Source of the DNA: Rotaria macrura
Lineage: Eukaryota > Rotifera > Eurotatoria > Philodinida > Philodinidae
Assembly (NCBI GenBank): GCA_900239685.1
Contig: OENT01000872.1
Coordinates: 1-64,000 of the forward strand
Direction: 5' to 3'
DNA: 64,000 bases
Part shown: positions 1-11,695 of the stretch, piece after piece
Numbering within the stretch: position 1 is the first letter of the stretch
Layout: the number at the start of each line of letters is the position of its first letter
Translations under genes and position numbers: made by a program
The notes under the pieces: generated by a model
What the model saw: only the letters and a program-made list of their open reading frames with translations
Told to the model about the DNA's origin: nothing
The model's database searches: none

Positions 1-3000
1 GTGCATCATATCACACATATATTCTTAAAGTTTCAAGGCTCTACACTTTGTTGTTGCTAAAAAAATCGGTTCGAAAGTTGACAAAACGTGAGTGCGTTAC
101 CTACGGACATGCTCTACAATTACGGCAAAAGTATGATGAGAATACGGTCGTATATCATGGACCTGGTTTACCGTGGAATACGGTATTAATACGGTCGTTT
201 ATGGTGTAATTACGGCGTAGAAATGGCCGTTTACAGTGAAGTTACGATAATTTACAGTGGACCGTAACCTTCCTCCTGGGCAGCTCAAAATATTATCTGT
301 CTTCACTTCTTATTAATCTAACGGCTTATAATGGATCAAAGTATCTAGATAACGACGTGCAACCCGAGAAAAACCTAGCATTCTAGAATTCTAAGTTTCT
401 GGGATATGCTTGTTATATTGTATGGATGCGTCGGTTCATTAGAAAGTATCAGAAAAATAACGAAAGAAGAAGGATTATAATTTTCGAGTCAGTTACATTT
501 TGTAGTCTTATGACGCCCCTATTTGTCTCTCCCTGTTTTATTAACAATCGGATGCTCGATTATACGATTGCTAGAGGCTCGCTATCATCTATATAAGGCA
601 CGATAAAATACGTGCGCAGTATTACTCACGAAACGTGAATTCACAACTATTTATATAACCACGAGCCATATGAAACCGTTGCGGACGCTATTGTTTTTCC
701 CTTTCTCTGTACGAGTGTCAGTGTTCCCTCCTTGGGAATGGAAATGCATCTCAAACTGTGCTCTTTTACATTATTTCTATACAGCAACATTGTGTTGCAT
801 TTAATTATTTCTGATGTTTTATGCATTTAAGTACCGTGTTCCCTGTTCTTGGGAACGGAAAGCAAAAGTGACACTGATATGTCCAACTAATCCGATTATA
901 CATTCTCAAAAGTAGCAAGTTTGCAGAACTTAAACCCGGTCGATTTCTCCTATTTGATGGTTACTTTCAAGTTTGGATGACGAGGCTACTCTAATGATGA
1001 ATAAATAGTTATTCCCAATTTTCTAGGCACACGCAAGATCAGTCATGTTTCTGTTCATGCATTTATAAATTTCCGATGGATTAATCTAAGACTTTTTTAT
1101 CATAATATTTTTTCCAAAATGGCATCAGGCTCGCACGATTTATTCTCAAATGTTTTTACTGCGAATTCTTTTTTGATGCATCAAGAGTGCTTGACCATCG
1201 CTCGAAAAAGTCACCAGATATTCAAGTATTGACTGCAGTTAAAGTTGTTATCACTCTGTCTGTCTCTACCCAGGTCGAACGATACGGACCGTAACATCAT
1301 TAAAATCGGGCCGCATTTTCACAGTATACTGCTCCGTATACGGTGCTATTTCTGGGCACAGTAATAAAGAGTCGTATTCTGTGAAAATGTGACCGTATAC
1401 GGGCTTATTTTAATGATGTTACGATCCGTATAACTGCGTCAAGTAAACGGTCCGTAACAGATATTCGTTTTGATTTAACTGGATATATTTAAAATCATTG
1501 CAGGAATATGTTATTCGTACTTGTATTCAGTGCTTTTTCTTTTCCTTTCATATGAGTTGCATCTTGATTAAAAGTATTGCTTGAATATGAGTTACATGTT
1601 CTATTGTCAACACTCTCATCGTGATGACAGAGTGTAGAACTTCAGTCATTTATTGTACGGAAGAAAGTTTTCAAATGAATAAGTCATTAAAAATTTATCA
1701 CATCTTTCTTATTGTAGTCGTACATGCTAGTGACTGTGCATGCCCATCAAATGTCTTATTACCATTATGTCGTCAGCGAAATTTTTACTTGTTGATTCAT
1801 AGTACGTATTCATCTTTAAATTTATATATGCTCTTATTTTCAGTTTAGTATTATTCATTCAAAAATTAAAGCAAAAATCAAAAAATGTTTATAGGTAACT
1901 TGATCATAGACAAAAAGCTCTTACTAGCAATACTCTAGTTCATAGTAGACAAGGTTACGGTAGATATCAATGAAAATAAGCATCGTATCTTTAGCTTTAG
2001 ATGAGATTTATTTTCTTTCTCAACGCTTTTGTTTGAATTGAAACTTTATATCTTGATATAATAACTTAATATATCCACTGTTTGAATCTATTGAAGATGT
2101 AAATAAACTTTTTCTTGCCGGTCACTATAAGATCAATGGAATATTTCTTTCATGACATTTCTCGTATCGGTGATGTATTCATCCCAACTATTAAAATTTT
2201 TTGTCTTGATTCGCATACAACTGTGAATTGAAAATACAATAGTTTTTGTTCTCAACACAAGTCATGACTACATTGTTCATAGTCATATGAACAATTTCGT
2301 TAAAATGTTTAATATAACGATTTTGTCATCAATTATAGTTTCATGAATAACACATGTCAATGTTTTCAAAGCCCCCTGCTTATCATCAAAATAAATACAT
2401 CTCATTAAAACTACACTAAAACGATCGATTTTATCTCGTTAAATTGTCTAAACTCATAATTTTTACCCGAAGTTAGTTAGCGACTTTCACAGATATTGCG
2501 GATATTATTCACGACAACATTTCGATGATTTTACTTAGTCGTATTTTTTTAACCCGAGACTACATGCCTTGTTGCATATGTTGCACTCGATTCTCATCAT
2601 GCTTACATAATCTTTAGCATCGGTAAGAATAGATAGTTGCTTTCTCTTCTAATGTATTAATAAAAACAATAAATCACACTAAATATAATGATTTTTATTG
2701 ATCAGTGAGTTGAATTAGATCAGTCGAAAGAAAAAACAATAGCTTTTTTTGAAATAATACTTTTAGTTCATTTAAATTATGAGTTATTCTAAAAGGAAAC
2801 AAGAAAAATGTGAAGTTGTTGATCAGAGTAATGATCACGGAAGTTAATTGAAAAAGTGGAGATTATTCGAAATTCATTGTAATAAACAAAAAGATACTTC
2901 TTGATCTCGATCGATTCATCAAAATTATTGTGGTGATTTTAAAGATCACAGATCAATCGAGTATTGAACAGAAAAGTAACTTACTAATCGTGATTTATTA

Positions 3001-4453
3001 TCACTATTCGCAGATTTTACGATTAATTAACAAAGCGAATAGGATATCTATCACCAGGCATATTTCTAATGTTATCTAATTCTGCTAGTCTAAAATGAAC
3101 TGAACTAGCTATACTATCGTACACAATTTTTATCAATCGCGACAAAATGTTAAATTTATGCACTCATTATATATCGAACAATTCAAGAAACTACATCGCA
3201 CATGGAAGCTTTTTCATGAGTGTAGTACAAACCATTTCCATTGGTCCAAATAATATCGTGCAGATGTTCACAGGAAATAAAATCTATCAATTTGTGCCTT
3301 TTGACATTTACGATAATTAACGTTCAATGTCTTATATAAATTAGAGACACGCATTAATTTACTGCTAACGTGAAATTATTTAGTAACTATTCATTCATTC
3401 TTTTGCTTCGTTCTCACCCTGATGTTTATGAGTGACTAACAAATTTAAATTTCTTTTTACATAAAATCATTTTTCTGTGACTGACTTGAATAATTTTGTT
3501 ATTTTCTGAGCAAATATCAATCCAAGCGACATGATTCCAATGGTTTTTAGTTCTTGAATAAGGCGAAATGTACTGATTGTGAAAAATTCAATTAACAAAA
3601 ATATTCATAGTATCAGTCAGATTAATTACAGAGTATCCTTTACTTTATCATGAAATAAGCAAAAGTTCATTTCTCGTAAATATGAAAAGCTAATATGCCC
3701 ATATAAAATATTTGCTCATGATAATTTGCTTCAGCCAATTCTAAATTACTATAGGGTCAAAATATACGGTATTGTTGGCATTCTGTTTGCTGTGCACATC
3801 TGTCATATATCTTGTGTGAAAAGTTTTTGCTTAAAACAACAGGTATAGTTGATTAAAGTAGATGTATGATATTCTCTGTTTGATTATTTATTTCCTATAC
3901 ATGATTCATTATCGAGCGGAGAAATTATTTGAAATGATGACTCGTAACTTAGATGTTGATAAATTGAATTAAATTTTGTGATCGTATCTGAATATGCCTA
4001 ATTTATTTTCGAGAAGGAATATAAGTGCAAATTGTAGAGAAGAAAAAAAGAGATTTTCTTCAGAGGTTGCTTATCTAGACCTGACTTGTAAAGTTTCTAC
4101 GTTCGATCATTCAAACTAATGTAAAAGCAGAGCCACGAACCAAATTGGTAACATATATTAATCTAATACATCTTTCTCTAGAAAACGATGCGTTCAAATC
4201 GTAATTTCTGCAGATTGATTTCTTTTCACTATTTGTTTCAGGCAAATACTCCAGTGTCAAGTGTAATACTTTCTTTCTATTGACAATCAACACAAAAGAA
4301 GAACATTAGCAATTCCAGTTGAGCACAACAGGTTTTTAGTGGTGCATTCTTTCTATGGTTCTTTTCAAAGCTGTGTAGTTAGATAAAGCAGACAAGTCCT
4401 TACCGCCAAATTATTCTGAGAGTGGACAAGTCGATATTACTAAATAGTTCATT
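1..4453. other. Intergenic region, no gene recognised
   Basis: About 4.4 kb of AT-rich sequence with no open frame that looks like protein. The first 270 bases carry several scattered TACGG/ACGGTCGT motifs, related in wording to the hairpin at 1283-1431. Two short palindromes of the form GTTCCC...GGGAAC type lie near 720-740 and 835-860. The 3' end (about 4300-4453) is the upstream region of the receptor gene. Nothing else is supported. Confidence 0.6.
1283..1431. repeat. Imperfect inverted repeat (MITE-like hairpin)
   Basis: The left arm (about 1283-1330) contains CCGTAACATCATTAAAAT followed by CATTTTCACAG. The right arm (about 1373-1431) contains the reverse complement of both blocks in the mirrored order. 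The right arm has roughly ten extra bases. A further small palindrome CCGTATACGG lies in the loop. The arms are about 48-58 bp with a loop of about 40 bp. There is no coding capacity. This looks like a decayed foldback/MITE copy; target duplications were not identified. Confidence 0.6.
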
Positions 4454-5479
4454 ATGATAAAGCAACAAATGAAATTTTCAACCAAATCAAATGACCATTA
4501 CGACGGAATTTCCGAAAATTCTTACATCTACGATGTCTCTAAAAAATTACAATTCTGGATACTTCTTATTGCTGTAGTTCCTTCTTTAATCTGTTGTCTA
4601 TTTATATTTTATCGATATCTATGGAGTCATAAAAGACGTAATGCGTTACACAATCATGTTATTCTTTTGATTATAATGATCGTTGTTATCCTTATTTCGA
4701 CAGATGTTTCGTGGACGCTTGATGGCCTTCGCCGTCCCGGACGTATTTTCTCAGCCACACCAACATTTTGTAAGATCTGGTGGTTAGTTGATAGAGGTTT
4801 GTATAGTTCTCTAACAGTTCTACTTGCTTGGGCAACAATCGAACGTCATATTCTGATATTTCATCATACAATTTTGTCAACGAAAAAACAGAAAATATTC
4901 TATCATTATCTTCCACCGATATTAATCCTTATTTATATACTTATTGCTCATGTCTATCTTATCTTTTTCCCACCATGCTTTAACCAATTCAAATTTGATG
5001 AAGTTGAATGCGGAGCAGCTCCATGTTTCCTGAGTGATTTTCCTCTTGCAATATGGCACATGATTGTACATAGCATCTTACCTACTTTTATTATCATTAC
5101 CTTTAGCTTTGCTTTACTGTTTCGTATTATTACACAGAAAAGACGACTTCGACAACCTATTCAATGGAGAAAGCATCGACGCATGTCATTACAACTTCTA
5201 CTAGTTACAAGTGTTTATCTGTTTCTTAATCTTCCAATGACAATAATTATGTTAATAGAACTATTACAAGATAAAGCACATGAATTCGGTTATGGACTTC
5301 AAATTTATATTTTCTTTCTAACGTATGGCGTTGTGCTTTCATTGCCATTTGTTGTATGTGTGAATTATTTATCCAATGAGAAACATCAGTATCATCGAAT
5401 TTCACCGCTTCTGCTATTATTCCGATCTCAAGGTGAACTCATTAGAGACATAACTACTATTGAATCGACTAATTCATAG
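4454..5479 (+). CDS. Rhodopsin-type seven-transmembrane receptor
   Basis: A single uninterrupted 341-residue open frame starting at ATG 4454. Seven hydrophobic segments can be picked out at about residues 33-53, 66-88, 108-128, 149-170, 197-218, 242-265 and 280-300. The sequence ERH sits at the cytoplasmic end of segment 3, where family A receptors have DRY/ERY. A Cys at the start of segment 3 (FCKIWW) and Cys residues in the second extracellular loop (ECGAAPC) could form the usual disulfide. Intracellular loop 3 is basic (QKRRLRQ, RKHRRMS). It is probably a plasma-membrane peptide- or orphan-type GPCR. The ligand cannot be inferred. Lack of introns is common in lineage-expanded receptor families. 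Confidence 0.82.
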   Translation: MIKQQMKFSTKSNDHYDGISENSYIYDVSKKLQFWILLIAVVPSLICCLFIFYRYLWSHKRRNALHNHVILLIIMIVVILISTDVSWTLDGLRRPGRIFSATPTFCKIWWLVDRGLYSSLTVLLAWATIERHILIFHHTILSTKKQKIFYHYLPPILILIYILIAHVYLIFFPPCFNQFKFDEVECGAAPCFLSDFPLAIWHMIVHSILPTFIIITFSFALLFRIITQKRRLRQPIQWRKHRRMSLQLLLVTSVYLFLNLPMTIIMLIELLQDKAHEFGYGLQIYIFFLTYGVVLSLPFVVCVNYLSNEKHQYHRISPLLLLFRSQGELIRDITTIESTNS

Positions 5480-7630
5480 ATATTTCTTTTGGCAATCTAT
5501 ACTCTTATTTTCACGTTAATTATCAGTGACGATAACATTTATTCTTGTATATTTTTAAATAGAATACAATTAAAAGTCGAAATACAGTATAAAAATGAGC
5601 GAAAAAAACGATCACAAACATCGAACTTACAATGAAGACCACCTTGTGAGCTTGAAGGAGTCAAGGTTAACTTATTACATGATGTTCATGTTAAATATCT
5701 AAAAAACTTTTTTTCCAAGTAAATTTTATCGGTTCTTCGGTTTCGTAATATGCATAACAGAAAAGTTACTTTTCTTTAATGCATTTTTCTCGTGCTTAGA
5801 AAAGAGTAGTTCGTTCTCATTAAGATTTATCGTTTTAAACGAATATATTCTTCTTGAAGATACTTTTTGTATACATACGCATTTTAGTTTTCTGAACATT
5901 CAGGTTTTATTCACTTCCTGTTACTTGTATTTCAAGAACGCGATCTTACTCTCGTTCAATCTGTTACGTTCACACGTAGAAGATTGAACGTTCTTTTTTC
6001 TGAGGAAGATTGTGAATTGAATCTGATCAGGAATGGCTATTACGATGAAAGTAAATTGTCAGTCAATGTAATATCAGTGAGAAAATCAAAAAAGAACTTG
6101 GAGTAATTTTTTGTTTTAAAAATTTTTTTTCTATTCGAAATTCAAACTGAAATAATCCAATATTAAATGAAAGCTTCTTAGGCTAGTTGCCGAATATAAT
6201 TCTATTGTTTTTTTCAAAGAAAATAACTCATTATTTTGACAGACCACAACTCAATTTTATTCCTTTGATTACCAGCTACATTGATTACTTCGCATAACGA
6301 CAACGAATGATCAGATCAATGAAAATTCACACACATACTGTAGCTCATTTAAAGATCAACCTACGGCAAGTACGTTCGTACAGTTGCATTTTTGACTGTT
6401 ACAAGAAACAATTGTGTAGATATCTTTGCATTTTGCTGGAATAACTTCTACGAAAAATAATAGTACAATATTAAAAGATCAATGAGCCACAATCTAATGA
6501 CCTGCAGAAAAAATTTTCAAAAACGAAATTATCTGATACGAATAAAATGACTTACGTACTTTAGCAGAAATCTTACGTCTTGTTGACATAAAAAAAACAA
6601 AAAGCATAGAAAAATATATACACAACTTACGAAAATCATTTCAAATTTGGTTTCAATCCTTTGACAATGAAAATTAAAGGTAAAATTCATTTTTCAAATA
6701 ATCTCCTTTATGATTTTTCTGGAAAACGCTGATTAAAAAACTAAAATCCTGTCTGATGGAATCCCAAAATACAGAAAAATCTAAAATAGACCCGTCATTT
6801 AGTAGGATATTTTTGTGTACTCAAAAACTGAGTACACTCTAGAATCGGTCAGTGTGTCCGGCCCGCCGGCCGTTAACACGATAACTCTTTACAAATACAT
6901 TCGATTGAACTGAAATTTTGTGCACAGAATTGTCTGATGAATATCTCGCTCGAGTTAGAAGATGAGAAGGATCCGGCAAGAAATGGCTGAGTTATCGAAA
7001 AAATTCTTATTTTCTACCAAACAATCCCTGAGGTGGGGTTACACGGATTTTTTCAAAACAAATTTTGTCACAGTATTATCCACAACGTATATAAATCGAC
7101 TCAGTTTTTAACGCTTATTCCGAATCTGATATTAGTTTTGAACCAAATTGTAACTTTCTAAAAAACATCGCGTAAAATGCACAAAAACTGCATCTAGAAA
7201 CGAAATTGCATAGATATATCTGAGATGATAAGTAGTGTTGAAGTTTCCCAAAAAGGTTTACCAAGATACTTCATCCGTGCACACATTCTAGAATGACTGA
7301 TTTGTCTCATTCACTTTTTGAAGTACACATAACTCTAAGACATAAGTCCGAAGTTTTCACACTTATTTATAATTACAATTGATGCGCTGGAATGTCTCTC
7401 AATTATGAAATTTGAAGTAACAATTTAATTATTCCAGAATAGAAAACGTTTCCCGCGTCACTGGCATTGCATTTCTGCATGGAAACGAATTGCACCCCCA
7501 CGAAGAGAGTCGCCAATAATGATCTCTGCTCAAACAACAGTCTATCTTCACTATAGGTTTTCTTATTACTAGATAGGGTCTTTGAAATGGATGTATATGG
7601 ACTTGGACTTGATAACTTGGAATATATAGA
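5480..7630. other. Intergenic region with a possible dispersed repeat
   Basis: No gene recognised. Near 6810-6835 there is a palindrome GTGTACTC...GAGTACAC. It is followed (about 6850-7060) by a stretch with a locally GC-rich block GTCCGGCCCGCCGGCC and a composition unlike the flanks, which looks like the edge of a dispersed repeat. A second patch of different composition lies at about 7450-7530. Neither has a long open frame. Confidence 0.4.
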
Positions 7631-7636
7631 AATTTT

Positions 7637-7933
7637 AGGAGTGTCGGCTTAGCATTAACATTTTATTAATTGATGCCTTTTTAATGTCTTTTCTTTAGAG
7701 TCTAATAAATAATTTAATTTTTTTGTGTTAATATTAAACAAACTACTATTTAATACCAATGCTCACGAGAATGTATGAAGTAATGCTTGTTTAATACTAA
7801 TTTAAATTCAAGACTAGCAGCAAAGTATTAAATTATTTCTTTAAAACTAATAGCACAGCATCAAGTTACTTTTTAAACTCTAATATAAAAGTCGTAGCAT
7901 TTTCAAAGTACCGATGCTAATTCGACACTCCTA
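7637..7933. mobile_element. MITE-like element with 20-bp terminal inverted repeats
   Basis: The left end reads TAGGAGTGTCGGCTTAGCAT and the reverse complement of the right end reads TAGGAGTGTCGAATTAGCAT, 18 of 20 matching. The interior (about 260 bp) is very AT-rich, full of TTAATACTAAT-type words, and has no open frame. This is the expected structure of a non-autonomous DNA transposon. A target-site duplication was not established. A diverged relative lies at about 8981-9297. Confidence 0.65.
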
Positions 7934-8316
7934 TATGAAAAGGATGTAAGTTAGAGTCATGCAGGTTACGACTTTTTTGTACCCTAAACCTAACCTACTG
8001 AATAACTTCGTAACCTTGTTCTAACCTAACCTATAGACTTCGTAACCTTAACCTGTCCTATCACAGAGATGTTTCATCATACAACCTATCATACTCTTAG
8101 AGTGTTAAGTTCAAGAAAAAGTCAGTATGAAGTTTTTCTTCAATTTTTTTCAGTATATTTTATTGATTTTTCTACGAGAATCAAATACAAGATTTTTAAA
8201 TATTTCGAAAGTTTCTTGAAAATAAAATATCCTTAACAATATCATTGCTTAAATTAAGTTTTGTCTTCTTTCTGACAAAAAACATGTCAGAAACATAGGC
8301 GGTGGAGCCCTTTGGC

Positions 8317-8331
8317 TAGGGGGGGGGGGGG
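8317..8331. repeat. Poly-G tract
   Basis: An uninterrupted run of about 13 G within otherwise AT-rich DNA, flanked by CTA...CTAG. It may mark an element end, and its length is liable to sequencing error. Confidence 0.7.
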
Positions 8332-8689
8332 CTAGTCTCTCCTAAAAAAGTTCAGGGTGGCTTGGTGGGGCTCAAATATTTGAAAAAAATTCAGATTTCA
8401 TCGTGATTCTATGCTTGATAAGCGAAAGCGGTTAGAAAAGACGATGCCTATTTTTCCCCTAATTCATGTGCAACTTGATCCTGAGTGATAGACGTATATG
8501 CTTGTATGTTTTTGAAAGATCTTCACTCATTAACTCTAGCGACTACTTTATGAAGATAAATGGAAGTATTTAGAATACATTTATGATGTCGACGTGTTTT
8601 TATTTATCATTAGAATTTGTATCATTTTCTGTATTTTACTTTTGAAAGATTTTGAAATGATAAAAAAACAGTAAGATTCGTGAAAAAAA

Positions 8690-9765
8690 ATATGTCGACA
8701 CCGAGAATACAGGCTAGAATGTCCTTTAGAAAATGCCCTGTACGAAATGTCCTCGGGAAATGGTCCTTTGTCGTCAATATGGCTAGGGATGCACCAGTCA
8801 GAAAATGATGAAGCTGGTAAGAATACGAGCAACCTACGGTGAACGCCAATGCATTAGCATGGCCGGATTATGTTAAAAGAGAGTCGTCTGAATAGTATAA
8901 GAAACCAGTCTTCACCGTAGGTTCTTCATTGTCACACCGGCTTTCACGGGTATTAACGATCGCTTGAAAGTACATCCCTAAATATGGCTGTCGGGTTAGC
9001 ATTAGTATTTAAGACATGCTAATACTTTTTTATTATAGTCAAGCAAATAACTTAATGCTGCGCTGTTAGTGTTTAAAAAATAATTTAATACCTTTGTGTT
9101 AGTATTGAATTAAAATTAGCATTAAAAAAGCATCATTTAATACATTTTTCATCAGCAGTAGTATTAAATAGTGATCTTTTTAATACTAATACTAATTCAA
9201 ATTAATGCTAGAGTGCTAAATTTTTTTAAAAATCTAATGGAAAAACATTAAAAAGAGCATTAGTTAATACAATGCTAACGCTAAGGAGACACCCCTAGTC
9301 GTCAGTTGTTGTTTAAACATAATGTTACTGAAATGTAGATGACGCTTTGGCTCGAACATACTCCGAGAGATATTGAAGTCTGGAATACAACCTCTTACAA
9401 AACGATCGAAGTCCGGAATTACTGAACAACGAATCACAGTATTATATAATCGGTGTAACAATAATCAAATTACATCGCAAGATTGATTACGTGGACTTTC
9501 TTTTTTTGTTGCGAATGAAAAATAAAATGAAATTTAATACGTTGTAATAAACCAAACTATATTTTAAACATTATCATCTAGCATTATTTTAATTTTAGTG
9601 AAAGGGCATTTTCATAATTGAGGACATTTTTTCGAAGGACTAAATCAGAAAGGACCATGTCCGAAGGACATTTTGTCTAAAAGACTTTTTTCCGAGGACC
9701 AAATCCCAAGGACATTTCGAAAGGACACTTTTAAAAGGACATTCTAGACTATTACCGACACCGAC
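8690..9765. repeat. Inverted pair of degenerate GGACATTTT repeat blocks
   Basis: At 9610-9760 there is a degenerate tandem array of words such as AAGGACATTT, CGAAGGAC and AAAAGGACATTCTAG. At 8690-8780 the same words occur in reverse orientation (AATGTCCTTT, AATGTCCTCGG, AATGGTCC). The spacer holds the second MITE-like element and a mirrored ACCTACGGTGAA/TTCACCGTAGGT pair (about 8834 and 8911). It could be the sub-terminal arrays of one foldback transposon. Confidence 0.6.
8981..9297. mobile_element. Second MITE-like element of the TTAGCATTA family
   Basis: The left end contains GTCGGGTTAGCATTAGTATT, close to the left end of the element at 7637. The right end reads, in reverse complement, GGGTGTCTCC followed by TTAGCGTTAGCATT. 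The interior is AT-rich with the same TTAATACTAAT words as the first copy. The ends are more diverged, so boundaries are approximate. Confidence 0.5.
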
Positions 9766-9816
9766 ATCAACAGAACAGTTTTAAATTACATCTGTTTTTG
9801 AAAACGAAAAGCAAAA

Positions 9817-9969
9817 ATGCATGAAGCTGCTAGAATTCATGCAGATAGTTCAAATAATTCATCAATTCATTTATCTAATGATCATGAAAATTTGAATTCA
9901 GCTCAAGAATTTCTGTCACCAGAACTGGTAGAAGTTTCTACTTCCAACATTGTCGCAAGAACTCTTTAA
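9817..9969 (+). CDS. Small open frame inside the foldback region, unrecognised
   Basis: A 50-codon frame from ATG 9817 to TAA 9967-9969, with an in-frame stop a few codons upstream. It is hydrophilic, rich in Ser, Asn, His and Glu, and has no transmembrane segment. Codon use looks protein-like compared with the surrounding repeats, which is the only reason to list it. It could be a captured exon fragment or chance. No function is proposed. Confidence 0.2.
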   Translation: MHEAARIHADSSNNSSIHLSNDHENLNSAQEFLSPELVEVSTSNIVARTL

Positions 9970-10565
9970 TCATGCCCTTATTCGTCATATGCATAAAGGA
10001 AAACTAGATCAGTGAGACTCGAACAGCATTTTTTATGATTTTCCTTGAAAATGATCGGAGTAGAAAAACCTTGTTTTCGGACATGAACAATAGTTTTTTT
10101 ACTAATGGCTTTTTCATTTGCTTTATTCAAGGTTTAAGATTGTTCATGCTCATGTTGATAACAAAATAAAAATTTTTATAGTGTAGTAGAATTTTCGATT
10201 GTTCCCAAAGCATACAAATGGGTCAGTGCAGAACATTTTCTAATTGAAAGTTGTGACAACACAATTTTCAAATCTGTTTTGTCTTCTAATGTCGAATCTC
10301 TATCGTTATTCTCAAACAAATATGATCCTCTCTAAGTTAGAAATGTTCCACCGCCTATGATCAGAAATGTATATTAGTTTCGGCTTCGTAAAAGTTTTAT
10401 CTATGTGAACTCATCCTTAATTTTAACCCTGGAGTTTTTTTGTAACCTTACTCTAACCTAACCTAAGCTCCCTATAAGCTAAACCTAACTTAATCTATAG
10501 GTTAGGACAGGTTAGAGTAGGTTAAGGTTAACCTGCAGAACTCTAATGTAAGTGCGAAAGGACTA

Positions 10566-11695
10566 TGAGAATCTAAGTACTTTTCCTTTATCACTTCCGA
10601 TCGTAAAAATAAACTGAACAGATTCTCATTTTTACACTTCGATAACTAAAGATGATGCAAGTGGTAATGAACGAAAAATAATTTTTAACATCAATTAATC
10701 TATTCAGTTTAGAGTCTGTATATAGGATACAACATTCTTTGTACAGAGTACAGCATGAAAAATTGCCTCATCTTCCATAATCGTAGAGTATTCGCACCTT
10801 TTCTCAGGCTTTTAGAAGGAAAACAACCGTTTGCATCATGCCACATTAAATTTAAATCAAGCAGCAATGATGATATTGTGTACATAAAGATTCACGAGAA
10901 TGTATGAACTTTCTGTTCTCGTTTATTACTATTTATTGTTCAAAAATCTGAGAAACTAGAGACAAATGACTATTCGAAAATTATACACATTCGTGATAGT
11001 TGCGGTTACTATTAAAAAATTGATCTAGAAATACGACCAGGCACACAATCATATGACATCTGTACTATGATATCAGATCAATGGGTTATTCCTGGATTTA
11101 CAAAACGTTTTTCGAAAGGTTTTACATATATCTACTGTACAAGTATTAAAATGTATGGTATTGAATAAAATTCACGGTTTTTTTTCTGCGCTGAACATTT
11201 TCTTTTACTTTGGCTCACGAATAGTCAAACAGAAGAATTTGCAGTACCATAAAGTAATTCATCAGCTCAACCATGAGACATCCCGTCCATACATCTGACC
11301 AAAATATTCAGAATGTGATTGCGTATTAGAATAATAAACCAAAGTCTTATTTTTACATCGAATTTCGATTAGAATAAAGCTAACCGTGGGCAATTGAAAG
11401 TGTAGATTAGTTAATCTTCGTGATACATCTAAATATATTTGATTTTATTCAATAATAGTGAAAGAATATGATAAAAATGTTTTCATCGAAATTGTAGAGA
11501 GCCATTTTTTTCTAATGAAAATCATTATAAATCAACTTAAATATTGCTTAATGCGGAAATGAAAATGAAGAACACTAGACGATAAAATGAAATCATGTTA
11601 AAACACAAACACATAGCTATGATCATATTGAACTATCTATTTTTAAAATTTCGTTTTTATTCTTGATGGAGAATCATTCGCTTCCACTGATATAC
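10566..11695. other. Intergenic region downstream of nadE
   Basis: AT-rich, with no protein-like frame and no clear repeat seen. It lies beyond the stop codon of the minus-strand NAD synthetase, so its right end includes that gene's 3' untranslated region. Confidence 0.6.

Larger units (their letters stand above)
7945..10565. mobile_element. Large foldback-like composite repeat region
   Basis: Outer arms are mirrored. Near 7945-7970 the + strand has GTAAGTTAGAGTCATGCAGG, and near 10530-10555 its close reverse complement occurs. Inside these, both ends carry runs of TAACCTAACC words (about 7980-8060 and 10440-10535). Further in, a second mirrored pair contains ATAGGCGGTGGA (about 8297 and 10345, opposite orientation). 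Further in again lies a mirrored pair of GGACATTTT-rich blocks (about 8690-8780 and 9610-9760). No transposase-like open frame was seen. This reads as a nested set of inverted repeats, probably a non-autonomous foldback element with later insertions. Exact termini are uncertain. Confidence 0.5.
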
